A stretch of DNA of 64,000 bases from Pristionchus mayeri (taxonomy: Eukaryota; Nematoda; Chromadorea; Rhabditida; Neodiplogasteridae): positions 9,920,001-9,984,000 of the forward strand of contig BTRK01000004.1 in NCBI GenBank assembly GCA_036245805.1. Direction: 5' to 3'. Below the pieces are notes generated by a model. It saw only the letters and a program-made list of their open reading frames with translations, did not search any database and was not told the origin of the DNA. How positions within the stretch are numbered: the first letter of the stretch is position 1; every line of letters begins with the position of its first letter. A program made the position numbers and the translations under genes. Shown here one piece after another: positions 11,178-23,849 of the stretch.

Positions 11178-12227
11178 TTTTTTCCACGCGATACTATGGT
11201 GCGATACACAGTTTCCGTAGATATTTGTAGGAATAAAGCATCATAAAATCATACGCTATGATGTCTTCTGTGATATCAACAATTACCATACCACATATAT
11301 TCTGAGAAAAATCGAAAACACTCATGGGAACACTGATATTTCGACCTCAATTGTCTGGTGTTGATGTATAATGGGATACCGGGATATGAAAATCAACTAA
11401 ACGACGAATATGAAGATTCGAAAACCGAGACTAATTTCACATTTGATAAAATGATTGTTTCCAGAGACTTTAATCAAGAGATAACAGGTTCAAGGATGGA
11501 AAAAAATCGTCAATTTCCATAATGCACACTTCAGGATTATGAGTATGGCACTATTCCAGCCCCGCCCCCAACAAAAATACTGTCACAATATCACATTCTT
11601 GTAATGGAACCGCCAAACATGGGACGCAATAAATGTAAAGGAGTAGCCAGGTCAAGCGATTTTACAGTCGTCAAGAGACGACTACGCTAGGTTGTGTAGT
11701 GCGTTGAGGCCGACTACTGATCGCAATAATCGATGTAGTAAAACATATTACGGCTTTCGAAAGTCGAAAGTAACGTAGAAGAACACTCCATTCCCCCAGC
11801 AAGCCTGCTTGTTATTACTTCTACTCGTATTCCACCTGCACGCCCAGATGCAAATATCAGACAAGTGGAGAAATGAAGACGTGAGCGGAACGGCACAGGC
11901 TAATGTTAATGTAGATCCAGCAAATTTTGAAGTAAATGTGCCCGTATTTTTTAAAATTATTTTGTGCAACATTCTAAAAAATGGAAACGTGCAATACCAG
12001 AGAAAAAAGCAATTAACAATCAGGCCATAATTGTTTTGTAGTGTTTCGACATTGCAGCAGGCTGTAAAACGCTAATTCCAATTCTAGAGCGACACTGAAA
12101 AAAACTGTTCATGCTGAATTGAACATAATGGCATCATGTGCCTAAAGTGGAGCTACATTCACCAGTGCTAGAGCATTTTGTGAAATCATGGTACAACCTT
12201 CAGTCCCAGCTTTTCGAAAATAAATTT
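11178..12227. other. no gene recognised; one weak signal-peptide ORF
   Basis: A 73-codon plus-strand ORF at 11809-12030 starts MLLLLLVFHLHAQMQISDKW, which looks like a signal peptide with a possible GTAAAT donor 40 codons later. No following exon was found, so I do not call a gene. Confidence 0.3.
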
Positions 12228-13112
12228 AAAGAAGGAGTATCAGCAAAGTTAAATTTTTTACGCTGTCATAACGATGACCTAGAAAATCATCAAACGATCA
12301 TAGCGCGAGCTAAGAGGATAGGCAAAGGTCAATTGCATAGCACAGGCGTAAAGCAGTCGCCGCGTAATCGGAAGGTTGCTGGCTCGAATCCCACCAGTTT
12401 TTGAAAAATCTCTAGATATTTGAATTCCCGCACATTCCTTCCCTTCAAGCCCTCCTTGGCATTCTGCCAACTAATGATAACTCGGTTCAAAATAGAGATA
12501 CGCATTTGAAATTTTCAGAATCTCTTATGGTTGTACAAAGGTCGGTCAAGGTTATGACAACGTCAAAATTTCAACTTTGCTGACAGTCCTTCTGTAAGTG
12601 GTGGATAATAATTATTCAGGGATGTGAGGATTTCACCTTCAGAAAATTATGATTCGTGAAGATAATTGCGATTTGATCTAGAACTTTTGCTGATATGCCA
12701 ACAGTACCGAGAAAAATTTCGGTGAGTCTCACGATAAGTTGAATCTTAAAGGAGTGTCAGCAAAGATGAACTTTTGACGCTGTCATAACCATGACCTAGC
12801 TTTGCTCAACCATAAGAGATTCTGAAAATTTCCCATCCATATCTCTATTTTGAAACGAGTTATCATTAGTTGGCAAATTGCCAAGGAGGATTGCAGGGCT
12901 GGGAAGTGTGGAAATTCAAATATCTTGAAGATCTGTTAACGATTTTGAGTGAATCAAACTCGCAATCTTCCGATCACATGGCGGCTGCTCTACCACTGAG
13001 CTAAGAGACCGATGGCTGTCCACCCATCCATCGGTTGCTTAGCTCAGTGGAGGGTGGAATAGGTCATGGTTACGACAGCGTCAAAAGTTTAACTTTGCTG
13101 ACACTCCTTCTT
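12228..13112. repeat. tRNA-derived inverted dimer (SINE-like foldback)
   Basis: The outer arms (12228-12290 and 13060-13112) share AAGGAGTGTCAGCAAAGTTA in inverted orientation. Inner arms (about 12330-12600 and 12755-13010) each contain a tRNA-like unit. The right arm, read on the minus strand, has CTTAGCTCAGTGGTAGAGCA (A box) and TCGGAAGATTGCGAGTTTGA. The left arm has TCGGAAGGTTGCTGGCTCGA plus ATCCC (B box). The A-box half also recurs inverted at 13030-13052. Confidence 0.65.
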
Positions 13113-13224
13113 TAATGGATATGAACTGTAGAGACAGGACTATTTGAGTTTCCGTGTGCACATTACTTATATTTGATAAACATTTTGATGTTGTTATCGC
13201 GTATAAGTGGAAATGGGGAAATTC

Positions 13225-13735
13225 GGGGGGGGGGGTGACAATTGCTAAAACGACAATTGCTCAACTCGTCGCCGTGTGTATGCAATTTGGCGCTGCGACT
13301 TGGGAGTTGTTTTATTGTAACCAGTATGCGCTCCTGTACATTTGCATACATTAGTCTTGTTACCAAGCGATCATGAGTTTTACACTTCATCAACGACCAG
13401 GGGTTCAAAATTGAGAATTTTAGCAAAAAATCATGGCTAGATAAACAATAAATGCCCGAACCAATAAATACACATAGTACTAGTATAGAGTAGTTACGCG
13501 GGCACTAGAATACCTATTGGTTACGGTACGAAGTGTTTATCTAGACATGATTTTCTACTCAAAATCTGAATGTTGGACCATGAACCCCTGGTCGTTGGTG
13601 AAGTGTAAAAAGACTAATGTATGCAAATGTACAGGAGCGCATACTGGTTACAATGAAACAACTCCCAAGTCGCTGCACCAAATTGTGAACGGCGACGAGT
13701 TGAGCAATTGTCGTTTTAGCAATTGTCACCCCCCG
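13225..13735. mobile_element. foldback element with poly-G termini
   Basis: Arms of about 210 bp begin GGGGGGTGACAATTGCTAAA and are inverted copies of each other around a centre near 13480. Unlike the TA-flanked families, no target duplication is evident. The short ORFs in it are palindrome shadows. Confidence 0.75.
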
Positions 13736-13929
13736 GAAATTCGATAAGCAGTGAAGGTGAAGTTTTTAATGTATGACACAGTATTAGTTACTTCAGTTTT
13801 CTCGTGAAATCCCCGATGTGAAAATTCTCAACATGATAATTCCATCTCACACCGCTCACTTCGCAGAGTTAAAAAATGATTGCTCTTTCAAAATTTTTAT
13901 GTTGAAAAAGTTCAAATGATAATGAAACT

Positions 13930-14375
13930 TTAAAATAAATAAAAGTGGCTTCTTAGTGTCCGTATTGTTTCGACAAGCCACTTATTCTAAAGCTCTTGAT
14001 GAGATGCGTGTACTGTGAAAATTTTGTTTGCACATTTTCCTACGTTTTCGAGAAAATTGTCAATGTATGGCACTGTTAAAATTAACGTTCATGGAATATG
14101 GCTTCTATGGATCGATAGAGCGCAAAAATAAGTGGGGGTCTCTCAGGGAACATTATTGGTGTATCTATCACTAGAACTGCGAAATTTGCTGTCAAAATGA
14201 GAGCAGCGGAGAGCCGACCCAGTGTAGGAAGCTCCAAAGTGAAGTATGCAAATTGAGACTTTGGGGGTCAGTCAGGAATGCCTTGCGATTATCAAAAACG
14301 GTAAGAACCCATTTCACGATTTCCATCCCAGTCCCAAGAATAGCGATTCCAGCTCGATTTTCTCATGAGAAGCAT
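13930..14375. mobile_element. diverged half of foldback family 3
   Basis: It aligns with 17600-18032: GATCGATAGAGC followed by a GGGGTC block, a GGAAGCTCCAAAGTGAAGTA block matching GGGAGCTCCAAAATGAAGTC, and the terminal AGCTCGATTTTCTCATGAGA. Only one arm is preserved, and it is more diverged than the 17-kb copy. Confidence 0.65.
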
Positions 14376-14828
14376 GCTATGATTCGGATTCCGAATTTCG
14401 GAAAAGTTCAAAGACCTAAACTCTAATAGAACATGAGCATGCCGGCTAACTGAACATTACGTTCCACATCAGTGACTCACCTATCGTAACGAGCGGTGGC
14501 TAACTTAGACATTGTGTTTTAATGTTGATTTGAAATGCCGGAAAATAGCTAATCGCAGAGACACAAATCGATGCGCGTTGTGGTTGATTAGCGTTGAATT
14601 GAGAGCACAAGTGGATGTGCTACCACAGGAAATGTGAGACGCAAGCTATAATCAGTGATATAGTTACCGAACATATTATCAATAATTTAACTGTTGTTTA
14701 CGCAACGGAAAAAATTCAGTTTTCTTTTTACCACAGATACTCTTGTGAGATGTGATAAAATGTAATTGTTCCTACTGAATGCGCTGGTGTGCTCGTTAGA
14801 ATGTGCAAATCGGGCAATCGTAAGATAA
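14376..14828. other. no gene recognised
   Basis: Spacer between two mobile elements. No exon, RNA or repeat structure could be supported. Confidence 0.35.
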
Positions 14829-14999
14829 TTCTAGACGGCACTAGGTCGGATGATAACCTTCCGGATGATCACCAAAAGGGACCATTGTAGAGAACTTTCT
14901 AAGAAGCGCACTATGGAAACCATTGTGAGGGTACTGCGGAAGATTACTATTTTTGGTTATCATCCGACGGTGATCATTCGACCTAGTACCTTCTAGGCA
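14829..14999. mobile_element. short MITE with 28-bp inverted ends
   Basis: Ends TCTAGACGGCACTAGGTCGG and the complement of CCTAGAAGGTACTAGGTCGA match over about 28 bp. It is immediately followed by a small hairpin GCACTCTC...GAGAGTGC (14998-15030). Confidence 0.65.
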
Positions 15000-15030
15000 C
15001 TCTCGATCGGTCGATCACCGAGAGAGTGCA

Positions 15031-15412
15031 GAATACAGAACGAAGAGACAATTACCGGAATTGCGCCTTCTTTTTGGTTGGTTCAGAATTATTTTATGAA
15101 ATTTCTCGAAGCACGCTACCCTATAGTCATGATTTGCTTTCTTTCAATCTAGTCAGTTGCTAGGTACAAATTTACCTCAACATCTTTCCAATCGATATCT
15201 CCTCTGCATCTGCTCAACTTTGCTACGTATTTTCCTCATTTCATAAATTGTAAAATGATTGTACTTTATACAATTTTCCCAGAAGAATATAATCAATTTG
15301 TTTAAGTAATTCTGAGTTGCTCGTAGTGTCAGCTTTAGCTGCGAAAACGCATAAATCACAGTTAGTCTTGTGTCGAATGGTCAGGGGATAACAGTGTGAC
15401 TTCGATTGCAGT
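15031..15412. other. spacer before the chemoreceptor relic
   Basis: It probably contains the old promoter of the downstream receptor. No motif was recognised. Confidence 0.3.
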
Positions 15413-15540
15413 ATGACTTCCCCGTTTCTTCTACTCGATTTCGCACATTACCCCGTTTGCGTAATCGGAGTGTCAGCTAATGTTGTACTGTTAATTGTCA
15501 TTTGGCGAAACACTCCATCCAAGCTGAAGTGGGCATTATA

Positions 15541-17203
15541 TCACGGGTATCTCGAGTCAGTGGAGGTGTGCGGGAACAATTTCCAAAAGTTTGCCCAGTA
15601 TACTCCATATAATTATGGGAGAACATCATAGGCACGATAAACTGAAATTGCATGGCCTTTGGTCTCAGAGCCGTCATTTAGGAAAATTCCGGTTTTGAGT
15701 TCGGCAATTATGTATTTTAGCTCTAACATGAGCTACAGAAGTGGCATTGGTTTCATTTTGTGCGGAAAAATATTTCCAGAAACTTTTCTGTTTTATGCTA
15801 AGCGATTGGATAACTTTCTGAACAGCAAAATATGAAATCGGTATATCTAATAAATATTACGTCGTATAAGGGATAGATACGCAATATGACATTGTGAAAC
15901 TAAAAGTTTCACTGATTCTGAAAAATCGATTTTTTCCAACTCGATTTTTGCCAAGTTTGGATGATATAAACTAAACACGTTTGAATCTAAGCCGATTAAC
16001 TCAAAGTAAAAGTTGAACTAGACACCTGTGTAAGTGAGAAAATTTCTAAATTAAGGTTCTCGGAGGTTGCGTAAGCTCAAGTTGTATTCACTCGAAAACG
16101 CATGATCGACGGTGCCAAAATTGATTTAAATTCGATTTTGATGAAATTATTGTGAACATTGCTTAGCATTGTGCTTCGAAAATCACAACTCGTTTAGAAT
16201 GATCAGAAACTATTGTTAAAACGACATATAACACATTATTTTAAATATCTAAAAAAAATATATTTGAAAATTTCGAAATTTTCAGTAACCATTAAAATTG
16301 CAAACATTTAGGTGTATTTTGGCAGAAATATACAATTAAAGATTTTCGAAGCTCAATGCGAAGCAATATTCACAATAATTTCATCAAAATCGAATTTAAA
16401 TCAATTTTGGCACCGTCGATCATGCGTTTTCGAGTGAATACAACTTGAGCTTACGCAATCCGAGAACCTTAATTTAGAAATTTTCTTACACGGGTGTCTA
16501 GTTCAACTGTTACTTTGAGTTAATCGGCTTTGATTCAAACGTGTTTAGTTTATATCATCCAAACTTGGCAAAATCGAGTTGGTAAAAATCGATTTTTCAG
16601 AATCAGTGAAACTTTCAGTTTCACAATGTCATATTGCGTATCTATCCTTCATACAACGTAATATGTATTAGATATACATATTCCGATTTCATATTTTTCT
16701 GTTTTCCAATTTATGTTGATGCTATCACACCTTCCGAGATTCGGGACAAAATCTCAAAAATACACATTCTTAAATTTCTCAATTTTTATTTTTATTTTAT
16801 AGATATGTGCTCTAACTTTCATATTCTGCAATAAAATTCCGGGAAACGGTATCTCCGAAAAGAATTATAGATTTTATTTTAGTCAAAACATTGGTTTTTG
16901 GAACACAACTTTTCAAACAGTTATCCAATCGCTTAGCATAAAACAGAAAAGTTTCTGGAAATATTTTTGCGCACAAAATGAGACCGATGCCACCTCTGTA
17001 GCTCATCTTAGAGGTGAAATACATAATTGCCGGACTCAAAACCGGAATTTTCCTAAATGACGGCTCTGAGACCAAAGGCCATGAAATTTCAGTTTATCGT
17101 GCCTATGATGTTCTCCCATAATTATATGGAGTATACTGGTCAAACTTTTGGAAATTGTTCCCGAGGAGTCTATTTTTCCTCCCCTGACTCATGATACACG
17201 TGA
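15541..17203. mobile_element. foldback transposon family 2, copy A
   Basis: Arms of about 700 bp are inverted around about 16250. The left end is TCACGGGTATCTCGAGTCAG and the right end is the complement of TCACGTGTATCATGAGTCAG. TA flanks both sides (15539-15540 and 17204-17205). It is inserted in the first coding exon region of the chemoreceptor. It encodes no transposase. Confidence 0.85.
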
Positions 17204-17205
17204 TA

Positions 17206-18032
17206 TCACGCCTCTCATGAGAGAATCGAGCTGAGCATGGGAATGGTGAAATGAGTTCTAACCGGTTTTGGCCGCCCTGAGGCGTCCCTGAGTGACCCCC
17301 GAAGTGTCATTGTTCAGACTTCATTTTGGAGCTCCCTACGTAGGGCCGGATTCCGGCACCTCCCTCTTTGAGAGCAGTTTTCTTGATTACGGTGAAAGAT
17401 AGAGTAAAAATGACCTCTGAGTGACCCCAACTCATTTTTTGAGCTCTATAGATCGATGTCGATCATTTTGTCTGAAAGTTCATATCGATTGAAGATCGAT
17501 CATTTTTGGCCACTCGCTCAGAAAAGTGCGGTGTGGAATGAAATTGTCTGTGGAAAATAAACTTCAAACGATTCAGACGCTGTTTAAAGGATGAAACTCT
17601 CACCACCGTGCCCGCATTTTTTTCGCAAACCACTCATTCGAAAGCTCTCGCTGAGCTGCATCTACCGTTCAAATTTGAGCTGCTGCTTGACCTACATTTT
17701 TGAGAAAGTCGCCCTACAATGTAGTGACGTTAAAATGAACTTTCAGACAAAACGATCAACATAGATCGATAGAGCTCAAACAATGAGTTGGGGTCACTCA
17801 AAGGTGATTTTTACTCTATCTTTAACCGAAACCAAGAAAACTGCTCTCAAAGAGGGAGGTGCCGGAATCCGACCCTACGTAGGGAGCTCCAAAATGAAGT
17901 CTGAACAATGAGACTTCGGAGGGCATTCAGGCATGCCTCAGGGCGGCCAAAACCGGTTAGAACTCATTTCACGATTCCCCCTCCATTCCCAAGAATGGCG
18001 ATTCTAGCTCGATTTTCTCGTTAATGGCGTGA
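17206..18032. mobile_element. foldback transposon family 3
   Basis: Inverted arms begin TCACGCCTCTCATGAGAGAA and end at GGCGTGA (18032). Both arms contain GGAGCTCCCTACGTAGGG-type sequence and CCGGTTTTGGCCGCCCTGAG. The left end starts in the TA that borders family 2 copy A, so the two elements sit head to tail without spacer. A diverged half copy is at 13930. Confidence 0.8.
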
Positions 18033-19964
18033 TGTATTTTTTGCACTTCCCATAGTAAAATTTATAATCAAAATACTTTTCGATCCTACTCCGTTTTGAT
18101 CGCTTTCGATACAGTGGCAGAACTGTCAACTTGCGCCATTTCGGGGGTGCTCTTCACAAGGTAGACAAATACTTCATGATCTTTCTCGTCTGAGAGATCG
18201 TATATGTGTTGAAGGGTACCAAATTTCTAGATATCATAGGCTACTTGGCTTTGAATTGGTAGTCAAAATCCAGATGAAAACGCATTGTTTTTAGGCTCAT
18301 TCATGTCGGACACGGCGCGTATATAATATCAGGCCCTGCACGGCTCACCGGGTATGCTCGGTATGGCTAGTAATTAGTTGCAATAACGCAAAAAAGTGTT
18401 GAGTCACATCTTAGCACTAATTATATCGGTAAATTTGTTCACAAAATTGTTGCGAAATGCTATCATTTATAAGATCACGCGAATTCTGCTCAGCACTAAA
18501 CGCGATCAAGTTGTTCGGGCTGCCGCACTATACGTGGTTTCTGCTTGCATGCTTCATTTTCCGGTTTGTGATTCTGGAACAAACAAAGGCACTTATGCAA
18601 TTGCAGCTATTATGCGCTTGCCCGACAAACCCCTAAATTGAGAACTATGCTAGCTGTATCCATATTCCTTACAATTCCGACGATAATTATGATGGCAAGT
18701 CCCTGTTAGGTCTGCGTAAAGAAAAGCTATAATTTGAAATAAGCACATATAATGTGTGCGATGTCAGTAATACTTGTGAGATTTTGTAGTTGTGCTATGG
18801 AACACGAAAAAAACGAAAAATGTATTAAGATAGACTCTCTGAGCTCTTGGTATATACCGGAAAATCGAAATCGCCAATATTTTCATATCAGTAGGACTCT
18901 TTTAGCGTAGCTTGGGGCCAACTTTAGGAGTAATCCTGAACGCGTTTCTCAAATTGAGAAAGTCGAATGTATTTTATCTTATCCAATCTACGGTGTGAAA
19001 CCCTAACAAAATTCGAAAATTTGGGTGGTCGTAACAAACATTCATTCACTCGGATAGTCTTTCGGATAACTATCAAATATTGCAAATATGTATACGTGAA
19101 ATTTTAGATAAGGTACATGAAAACGCCGCTCGCATCAGAGGAAGACGCGCATGCGGCAGTCATAACTAAAGGACCCGAGTACAATATCACCTACATGATA
19201 ATTGGTAAGCGATTCAGGTACAACGCAAGGGCTTCTAATAGAGTTCGCCATCCGGGGCGGGCCATTCGGTCTCACACCCTATATCATATCGCACCCTAGA
19301 GATTATCTATATTAGATTGTTTCACCTTTCCTTCAACACAAATTGTTAAACGGATTGTGCAAATGAGGCGCTTCTAACCAGCAACCGTTGCAGGCACAAG
19401 TGATGCGAGAGTGCCCTTAATGAGCGCCGGGAGTGCCTATATTATCTTGCCAATCTTTATTATTGAACCTGTAGGTCTGTTGATGAACTTTTGTCAAAAC
19501 TCTGTCATTATGAGATTGTCATGCTGATTGGTCGGCAAATTTACCGATATCTCGAGAAGAATGTGGCTCACATGAGCGAGCGCACGCGTGCTTCGCATCG
19601 AGAAATAACCAAGGTGCTTTTGTTTTTTTGGGCGTTTTCTAAAATACAACTAGGTACTTGAGGGATTGATACTGCAAGCTACTCTCCCTGTCCTCTACTT
19701 GGCAGCAGTTGCATGCTATTTGATTGGTTTGACTAATGCAACATAGTTCGTGCTCAAAATATCGGAATGTTTACGGTGCAATTTCTAAAAAAATATAAAC
19801 ATAAACATGTAATTGCTTGTTTTCCTCATGGTTTATTAGATTTTTTGATATATTTCACTGAGCCGATTGCAACAAATTTGTCACGAGGATAACAACGAAA
19901 TCAGCAAAGAATCAAAAAAATGTATGGACAGCGTTTATAAAACTATATTATTTTGAAATGTTTA

Positions 19965-21477
19965 TGAAGCGAATCGCGAGAGAATCGACCATTTGAGGGG
20001 GGCCAGCGGCGGTAGGATTCATGTTTGTCCACTCTTGATGAAAATTTGGCTACAAGTACTTCAAATTATGCTCTTCAAAACTGCGTCGTCAGCATTTTGA
20101 TATCGGTCGTCACCGTCGAGATGCAGAAGACCAAACTTGGCACTATCAATTTTGGACAGTCAAATCGGGCGCATTCAAATGATCATAAGTTCGTTTAAAA
20201 TAACGATAGAAAGTCGTTCTTTTTTAGAGAAAGCTGAGAACATGCCCTACAACTTTTCTGTTGACGTCATCACTCCTGGTGCTCATCTTGGTTCGGGGTG
20301 GTCGGGCGCACCAAAAGTGGCGTAACTTTGGAAATCGGAAAAAGATATAGGGTTATCATGCTTAAGTTGTAGTCCATCCATGTGGCTTACTTCCCTCAAA
20401 AAATTAGGAAAATCGGAGTATAAACAAAAAAAAGGTGGCACTTTTGTGTAGGCAATTCAAAATGAGTTCCGGACAAGTGTACTACCGTATCTATAATTGC
20501 CCTGATTCAGGCTAAAAACCACTGAGAAACTTCCAAAACAACATTACGTGTTGAATCCCCCATGACATAACACTTTCATTGGCATAAAATGATCGTCGGG
20601 TCGAAAATTCTTTTCATAGAAGCGTGCTACATCGCCTGGAAGTTGTCAGAAAACGACGTAAGAGGCGCGCGGGAGAGCCCTAAATAGAGGGGAGGGAGAG
20701 GGAGGACAGAGGGCGAGAGACAGACGGTTAGAGCGCGCGCTCTCGAGGGATTCTAGGCTATTTCTGGCTATCTTCTAGGCTCTGTAGCATGCTTCTATGA
20801 ATAGATAGAGACTCACTTTCAACATATGAAATGTTTAGCACATCCTGCTCTTCAAATTTTCGACCCGACGATCATTTTATGCCAATGAAAGTGTTATAAC
20901 ATGGGGGATTCAACACGTAATGTTGTTTTGGACGTTTTTGAATGGTTTTTAGCCTGAATCAGGGCAATTGAAGATACGGTAGTACACTTGTCCGGAACTC
21001 ATTTTGAGTTGCCTGCACAAAAGTGCAACCTTTTTTTTTGTTTATACTCCGATTTTCCTAATTTTTGGAGGGAGGTAAGCCACATGGATGGACTACAACT
21101 TAAGCATGATAACCCTATATCTTTTTCCGATTTCCAAAGTTACGCCACTTTTGGTGCGCCCGACCACCTCGAACCAGGATGAGCACCAGGAATGAAAAGT
21201 TGTAGGGCATGTTCTCAGCTTTCTCTAAAAAAGAACGACTTTCTATCGTTATTTTAAACGAACTTATGATCATTTGAATGCGCCCGATTTGACTGTCCAA
21301 AATTGATAGTGCCAAGTTTGGTCTTCTGCATCTCGACGGTGACGACCGATATTAAAATGCTGACGACGCAGTTGTGAAGAGCATAATTTGAAGTACTTGT
21401 AGCCAAATTTTCATCAAGAGTGGACAAACTTGAATCCTACCGCCGCGGCGTGGTCGATTCTCTCGCGATTCGCCTCA
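19965..21477. mobile_element. foldback transposon family 1, copy B
   Basis: The ends TGAAGCGAATCGCGAGAGAA and the complement ...GATTCGCCTCA are flanked by TA at 19963-19964 and 21478-21479. The arms match copy C far better than copy A. The 62-66 codon ORFs shared with copy C are element sequence, not genes. Confidence 0.85.
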
Positions 21478-22894
21478 TATCACATTTCGCCATCACTCGT
21501 GCCACTGACATCCGACGCACCCGACCGCTAACATGAGCTTCACTGCAGGTATCGCAAGGCTCTGCAGCAAAGAACGAAGTGACGCAAATCAGTATCCAGA
21601 TGCAAACATCGGACATCACTTCGGCGAGTCGTACGCAGCCTCCATGAGCATCGTATAATCAGCGTCGACCCCCCGATCATAGCGTATATTTATCGCTCGC
21701 ATTATAATTCTCTAACTCTATACGCCTCTATCCTCTATCGATCATTTCCCTTCCATTCATTTTGAAATGTAACCATTCGGTCAACTCGCTTTAAAATTAT
21801 CTGACTAATTCACGCTCTTCGCCAAAAAAAGCAAACCACTACCTAGAAGCATACCGATAAGATCACTGATTCAAATGCCGCTGTTAATTCACCAATGATA
21901 GTCTTCGTGTGTTGTCCCAAGTCGAGCCCACTTCAGTGCATGTTATTACACAAATGATGCAATAAATGAATGATGAATCACGAAACAATCCATTCGATAC
22001 TTGCGAATAGATGACCTGAAATGATTTTTCGATTTCCTTATATTCTTTATTTCTTGATATGTTTGGAATACTGAACAGTTACCGATCACGTTCTGATTAA
22101 GTTCCTCTCTTCAACACGAACTGATGGTTGCCTACAGGTAAATTTATAATATCACTCAATCGACAATTATTTTTTTTCCGGGATATGAACCGAACATGTT
22201 CTTATCCACATTTTATTGTGGTCTGTCTCATCGTGATTGTTGACACCTCTCGCATTCAGCGGTGCGTGGCAATTGTTAGGTGCAGTGGCGAAAACGAACT
22301 AATTTCGCTATCCAAAAAGATACAATTCTGATTCTTCTGGTTTTAAGTTGAAGAAAAATATTATATTAGAATTATCTTGGATAATCTTTGTATTTTTATG
22401 GATTTGATGAATTGAAGCATAGCAACCAGCTCATCTAGAAGAATTTACATGATTATCTATTAGTAATTTCATGCATTATAAATTACGCTTGATATGTTTG
22501 CTTTATATTTTCGGATAAAGAATAGTACGTAAAAGTGCGAAAAAAGTACTCTTGCGCTCTTGCCAACACACACCCCGCTCTCTACTCGATGCCGCTCGAC
22601 TTGCCCCTGCCTCTCCGCTTGTTTTTCGCTCACTGACACTCTGTTTGTCGTCGACTTCCTTCTCCACTTCGCGCGAACACGCGTAGCTTGTCGCGCTGCG
22701 GGAACACACCCATACTTTTCTCGTTTGCAACGCTAGTAGCGTTCGTTAGCCAGAAACTATCACTATGGACGCCACTATGGACAGACGCGATACGTAGTCC
22801 AAGGAGTGTTACTCACCCTTTGCCTGTCGTGTTTGAACTAAATTTTTTACTCGCCGGCTAATAGAAAACGCATGATTATCTTAGTTTATTTGCC
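21478..22894. other. no gene recognised
   Basis: A possible terminal exon of a receptor lies at about 21549-21640 (acceptor TTCACTGCAG, then a YRKALQQR reading), but it cannot be linked to upstream exons. The remainder includes the probable promoter of the NHR-like gene. Confidence 0.3.
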
Positions 22895-23606
22895 ATGCGA
22901 GACTGTCTTATCTGCGGGAGGAAAACAACGGTGACTCACCAGGGAATGGATGCCTGCCGAGCCTGCACGGTCTTCTTTCGGTGAGAATTCAGTAAATTAT
23001 TGTAACAGAAGGAAATCAATATTATTGAAGCTTATTTTTATAGCTTGTTGAAATGACCGTTTGTCATTGATATTTTAGGTCCACACTTTAACTTTGTGTG
23101 TTTCTTCAATATTTTCACTCTATCATCTCCAGATCTTCCGTTTCACAATCGAACATGGCCAAAACAACCAAAACAGCATTGTAATTTTCTTGGGAACAGT
23201 GGTCGTTGCTCATTGCCTCACTATACTTTCTCAATATTTTTACACGAACATCGTTAACCACATCACTTTTCTCTTCCGCGAACCGAAGTTTGAATCTTGT
23301 TTACGCGTACGGCCATTGCACTTGAACCCTAGTCTGTGTGTCTGCGCTTTGGTTTCTAGCTTACGTAAGATAAGACATCACGAAAAGCGATAATATCCAT
23401 ATGTCATTAATGTATTTCGGCTCAGTACTTTGCCCACCCAAATCACACTTGCCGCGCAACTCTAAGAGCCTAACTTTCCGCAAGCATTCGGAAATTCGAC
23501 ATTATAATGATAAAACTAGCAACCTTCGGTACGTGGTTCGCGGGGTTGTGTGATAAGGATAAATGTTGTGCACGACTGGTGAGAGCCTGCTTAAAACGTT
23601 GTAAAA

Positions 23607-23695
23607 GGCTCGTGAGGACTCGGGCGATCCGAAAAAGTTGGAATGGGGCCTCACCCCATTTCAACTTTTTCGGATCGCCCTCGGCCTCACGAGCC
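23607..23695. repeat. long perfect hairpin in NHR intron 1
   Basis: GGCTCGTGAGG...GGGCGATCCGAAAAAGTTG pairs with its complement across a short loop at about 23645-23655. It gives a stem of about 41 bp with few mismatches. Weaker pairing extends outward to about 23575 and 23725. It could be a small foldback element or a pre-miRNA-like hairpin. Confidence 0.75.
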
Positions 23696-23849
23696 TTTCA
23701 GAACGCTCACGTTACGGGGAGTGAGAGCAGGTTGGGAAGCATTTTTGAATAAATTCCGCAAGGAATTTCAGCCAGCCAAAAAAAAGAGAATTACGTAAAA
23801 TTGAATAGTAATGATGTAAGGCCAAATTTAAAAGTAGAGGTCACGGGAG

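Larger units (their letters stand above)
15413..19747 (+). pseudogene. 7TM chemoreceptor (Srd/Str-like), broken by transposons
   Basis: The first exon from 15413 encodes a TM1: HYPVCVIGVSANVVLLIVIW, then RNTPSKLK. There it runs directly into foldback family 2 (15541). The reading resumes only after family 3, near 18080, as YSVLIAFDTVAELSTCAISG (TM2-like). A TM4-like LRTMLAVSIFLTIPTIIMMA is near 18640 and frame-shifted against its upstream sequence. Clean exons follow: EEDAHAAVITKGPEYNITYM (19098-19204), a TM5 exon with AYIILPIFIIEP (about 19394-19470), an exon with HMSERTRASHREITK, and TM6 LILQATLPVLYLAAVACYLI ending at a stop at 19747. TM7 is absent here. The insertion in the TM1-TM2 coding region and the frame break indicate a pseudogene. 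Exon-level homology to the minus-strand receptor at 8.3-9.9 kb suggests the same broad family. Confidence 0.72.
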
